DNA of 16,743 bases, from NCBI GenBank assembly GCA_964654535.1, contig CAZZIZ010000063.1, forward strand, positions 1 through 16,743. The letters are read 5' to 3'. The notes under the pieces are model-generated. The model made no database searches and had not been told where the DNA came from. It worked only from the letters and a program-made list of their open reading frames with translations. Below, one piece after another: positions 14,849 through 16,743 of this stretch. A program made the position numbers and the translations under genes. This DNA is from CAZZIZ01 sp964654535 (lineage in GTDB: Bacteria > Bacteroidota > Bacteroidia > Chitinophagales > UBA2359). Within the stretch, counting starts at the first letter, position 1; every line of letters begins with the position of its first letter.

Positions 14849-14928
14849 AACCAAAAAATAAAAGTCATTTCGAGCCTGTCGAGAAATCTCCGGGGTTTAT
14901 TTTGGTTTTGCCGAAGGCATAAAACCAA
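14847..14928. repeat. Two overlapping alternative hairpins after the WbqC gene
   Basis: AAAACCAAAA (14847 on) with TAAA pairs with TTTATTTTGGTTTT (14896-14909), enclosing a CATTTCGAG/CGAGAAAT unit. The same GGTTTT (14904-14909) also pairs with AAAACC (14921-14926) in the hairpin TTGGTTTT-GCC-GAA-GGC. Only one can form at a time. The first is followed by a short T run and could end WbqC transcription. The second is a copy of the hairpin at 5460-5482. Confidence 0.45.
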
Positions 14929-14947
14929 ACTATGAGTCTCTTCATCT

Positions 14948-15156
14948 GGGCGTGCCCCACTCACTTCTATGCTTCTCGCAATTTGCTTCTGCCGCGAAGC
15001 GGCAAGCAACATTGCTGCGGGCGCATAAGTTCGGGGTCGGGCTTTCCGCAGTCGCTCTGTTCTGTTAAAAACAAAAGCCGCATCTAGCTCTAAGGAGCTA
15101 AGCGACTTTCTTGTTTTTAACAACAGGAGCTTCGACAATGCGTCAATCCCTCACGC
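14948..15156 (+). repeat. Three-way-junction structured repeat, copy 3
   Basis: A full 209-nt copy with the constant blocks of copy 1. Arm A (74 nt inside the CCCC/GGGG base) has base stem TATGC/GCATA and inner stem TTGCTT..GCCGC/GCGGCAAGCAA. Arm B has outer helix CGCA (15047-15050) with TGCG (15139-15142), then a 77-nt hairpin (15054-15130) nearly identical to copy 1. It fills the space between two convergent genes. Its 3' conserved end, CCCTCACGCG, overlaps the last three codons of the dehydrogenase on the opposite strand and provides its stop. The short open frame on the minus strand here is not a gene. Confidence 0.88.
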
Positions 15157-16446
15157 GGAAAACTCGGGCTCCCTTTTTTGAGCTGGATTCCCGAAGCCTT
15201 TCTTGATCATTTCATCGACCAAAGCCGGTCCGCGATGTCCCCAAATAGGGTGGGCTTCTTGCATGCGCTGGGTCGCAATATCGTTGGCTATGACTTGAGG
15301 AGAACAGTTTTTATCTGCGGCTGCTTTTAATAAGTCCAGCGAATCGCTATAAACCAATTCCACTTCCTTCCAAATATCGGCTTCCACGTAGCCATACTGT
15401 TCGTTGGCACAATTTATTATTCCCAAGCGATTGATAAAAAAGTCCGGTAAATAAATAATGCCTTTTTCATGCAGCGCAGCACTGTGTTTTTCTGGATCGC
15501 GGAGTTGGTTGTTGGCGCCTCCGGCTACTATATCAACTTTTAGATTGGAAATGGTGTCATCGTTTAAAGTACCACCGATGGCATTGCAAGAAAGAAAATG
15601 TCCTTCCATAGCCATTAAAGCATCACCATTTTCTACAACCGTCACTTGTTCATCCGAGAATTGGTTCTTTATCTTTTCTATCGTCTTAGACTGGGGTTCG
15701 TAAACAAAAACCTTAGTTCCCGCTTCAACAAACTGTTCTATCACGTGAAAGCCCACGTTGCCTGCACCTTGTACCAAAGCCACTTTATTTTTTAAAGCAT
15801 CATTTCCACCATACTTAAATTCGGCCGCGGCTTTTATTCCACTAAAAACACCCTTAGCCGTAAAAATGCTGGGGTTGGAACTTCCGCCATTTATAACTGG
15901 AATGCAGCTCGTATGTCTGGTCGCAGAAAAAATCGTGGCCATATCTGCAGGTCGGGTATTCATATCTTCTGCAGTTACGTAAACACCATTAAGCTTAGAA
16001 ATAAACAATCCATACTTTGTAAATACATCATGTCGCAATTCATCTGAAACTCCATAAGCTTTGTTACGATAAATAACTCCTTTACCGCCGCCCCACCATA
16101 GACGAGCAACTGCGTTTTTATCGGCCATTCCTTTGGACAAACGCAGACCGTCTTTAATCAAAGATTCAATAGAATTATAAGATAGAAAACGAACTCCACC
16201 TGCTGCTTGTCCGCGTACGGTATTGTAAATAAATGCAGTGTGCAAACTTTCAGTCTTAGCATCTACTTCTAAAAAAATCCCTTCGTGATTTTTAAAATCG
16301 ACCATAGCCGAAATTTCATTGGCCAAATCGCTTAACTCAGGATGTGAAGTTTTTAACTCGCCATTACGGAACAAGAAGTAAGCAGATTGAATATCGTGTT
16401 GAAGAAGGTAGGCTATTAGATCATTTGGATGACTGGATAGATTCAT
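15151..16446 (-). CDS. Glu/Leu/Phe/Val dehydrogenase
   Basis: NAD(P)-dependent oxidative deaminase of an amino acid; which one cannot be fixed. The 431-residue protein has the substrate-binding lysine K110 (GMADKNAVA), the catalytic lysine K122 in WWGGGKGVI, and D161 in TAEDMNTRP. The Rossmann motif QGAGNVGFHV (226-235) ends in E250, the residue after the second strand, which suggests NAD rather than NADP. The late AGGANNQL matches the family. The layout is closer to leucine/phenylalanine dehydrogenases than to hexameric glutamate dehydrogenase. The ATG at 16446 gives a normal start. The last codons (Ser, Ala, TGA) lie inside structured-repeat copy 3, so the C terminus may have been reset by its insertion. 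Confidence 0.9.
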   Translation of the reverse strand: MNLSSHPNDLIAYLLQHDIQSAYFLFRNGELKTSHPELSDLANEISAMVDFKNHEGIFLEVDAKTESLHTAFIYNTVRGQAAGGVRFLSYNSIESLIKDGLRLSKGMADKNAVARLWWGGGKGVIYRNKAYGVSDELRHDVFTKYGLFISKLNGVYVTAEDMNTRPADMATIFSATRHTSCIPVINGGSSNPSIFTAKGVFSGIKAAAEFKYGGNDALKNKVALVQGAGNVGFHVIEQFVEAGTKVFVYEPQSKTIEKIKNQFSDEQVTVVENGDALMAMEGHFLSCNAIGGTLNDDTISNLKVDIVAGGANNQLRDPEKHSAALHEKGIIYLPDFFINRLGIINCANEQYGYVEADIWKEVELVYSDSLDLLKAAADKNCSPQVIANDIATQRMQEAHPIWGHRGPALVDEMIKKGFGNPAQKREPEFSA

Positions 16447-16583
16447 TACTTAGCTCTTTGATTTGAGCTGGTAAAGATTAGAAACCTTTTGCGGAGTTAT
16501 TAGCAAGCCGCGTGTATATTTTGGCTGAAAGTCGACGAAAATTTATTCAATGGACTGTGGCTTGTTTTTAATCACCTGCTGTG

Positions 16584-16591
16584 CAAACCTA
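16584..16591 (-). promoter_or_regulatory. Candidate -7 box of the dehydrogenase gene
   Basis: On the minus strand TAGGTTTG is a perfect TAnnTTTG match within the 297-nt upstream region (16447-16743), which holds no gene. The leader would be about 130 nt. No TTG is seen at the -33 distance, so this is a tentative call. Confidence 0.25.
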
Positions 16592-16608
16592 AACCCTTAA
16601 AATTATCT

Positions 16609-16743
16609 GGGCGTGCCCCACTCACTTCTGCTCCACTCGCAATTTGCATCTGCCGCAGAGCGGCAAGCAACATTGCTGCGTGAGCAAATTCGGGGTCGGG
16701 CTTTCCGCAGTCGCTCTGTTCTGTTAAAAACAAAAGCCGCATC
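16609..16743 (+). repeat. Three-way-junction structured repeat, copy 4 (cut by the window end)
   Basis: It starts GGGCGTGCCCCACTCACTTC and continues through GTTCGGGG-like and GGGCTTTCCGCAGTCGCTC blocks into the 5' half of the arm B hairpin, where the window stops. Arm A shares its distal part with copy 3 (GCCGC-AGA-GCGGC) but has base stem TGCTC/GAGCA instead of TATGC/GCATA, so pairing is kept with different bases. It lies upstream of the dehydrogenase gene, about 160 nt from its start. Confidence 0.85.

Noticed and set aside
14845..15138. 97-codon minus-strand frame
   Set aside because: It lies almost wholly in structured-repeat copy 3, which is conserved by base pairing and not by codons.
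1..16743. CRISPR array, tRNA or rRNA genes
   Set aside because: No regularly spaced direct repeats were seen, and no tRNA-like TTCGA arm with a matching acceptor stem or rRNA-like sequence was found by eye.

Overview
The window looks like a piece of a Bacteroidota chromosome, most likely Flavobacteriia or a Cryomorphaceae-like lineage. The evidence is a type IX secretion C-terminal sorting domain on a secreted esterase, a GWxTD-domain lipoprotein-like protein, a WbqC-family protein, a divergent xerD/aroQ pair, menaquinone genes in a Bacteroidota-like cluster, TAnnTTTG-type -7 boxes, and many interspersed imperfect palindromes containing CATTTCGAG/CGAGAAAT. The genus is not identifiable from sequence reading alone. 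The window begins exactly at one copy of a large repeat and ends inside another, and an internal run of 100 Ns abuts repeat sequence. It therefore probably represents one complete scaffold whose breaks all fall in repeats.

Layout. Positions 1-786 hold no credible gene: a 211-nt structured repeat, a 159-nt dispersed repeat, a REP/BIME-like block of GACT-n-AGTC hairpins and degenerate fragments. Positions 787-5160 (minus strand) hold a tight cluster menD-menA-menC and an RluA-family pseudouridine synthase, with spacings of 3 nt, 1 nt and a 4-nt overlap. Positions 5161-7140 hold the assembly gap, the second 159-nt repeat, a secreted SGNH/SASA-type esterase and a second copy of the structured repeat. 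Positions 7141-8835 (minus) hold menF followed directly by a MenH-like hydrolase. Positions 8836-9239 are gene-free but contain a terminator hairpin and a candidate small RNA. Positions 9240-10623 hold divergent xerD and aroQ. Positions 10620-12598 hold a family 2 glycosyltransferase divergent from a LpxL/HtrB-like acyltransferase. Positions 12609-14848 hold a GWxTD protein divergent from a WbqC-family gene. The end holds a third repeat copy, a Glu/Leu/Phe/Val dehydrogenase read leftward into that repeat, and a fourth, truncated copy.

How the genes work together. MenF, MenD, the MenH-like hydrolase, MenC and MenA cover chorismate to o-succinylbenzoate plus the final prenylation of menaquinone biosynthesis. 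MenE and MenB are not in the window. The men cluster is split by the esterase and two repeat-rich intergenic stretches, and menD has its own candidate promoter. The glycosyltransferase, acyltransferase and WbqC protein suggest envelope glycolipid or polysaccharide work but do not form one operon.

The most unusual item is the structured repeat (copies at 3-213, 6969-7133 minus strand, 14948-15156, 16609-end). It folds into a three-way junction with a closing stem, a variable-length arm (29-75 nt inside its base stem) and an arm whose inner hairpin is 77 nt in all three complete copies. Several helices are kept by compensatory base changes between copies, so the structure appears to be under selection. 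One copy supplies the stop codon of the dehydrogenase gene.
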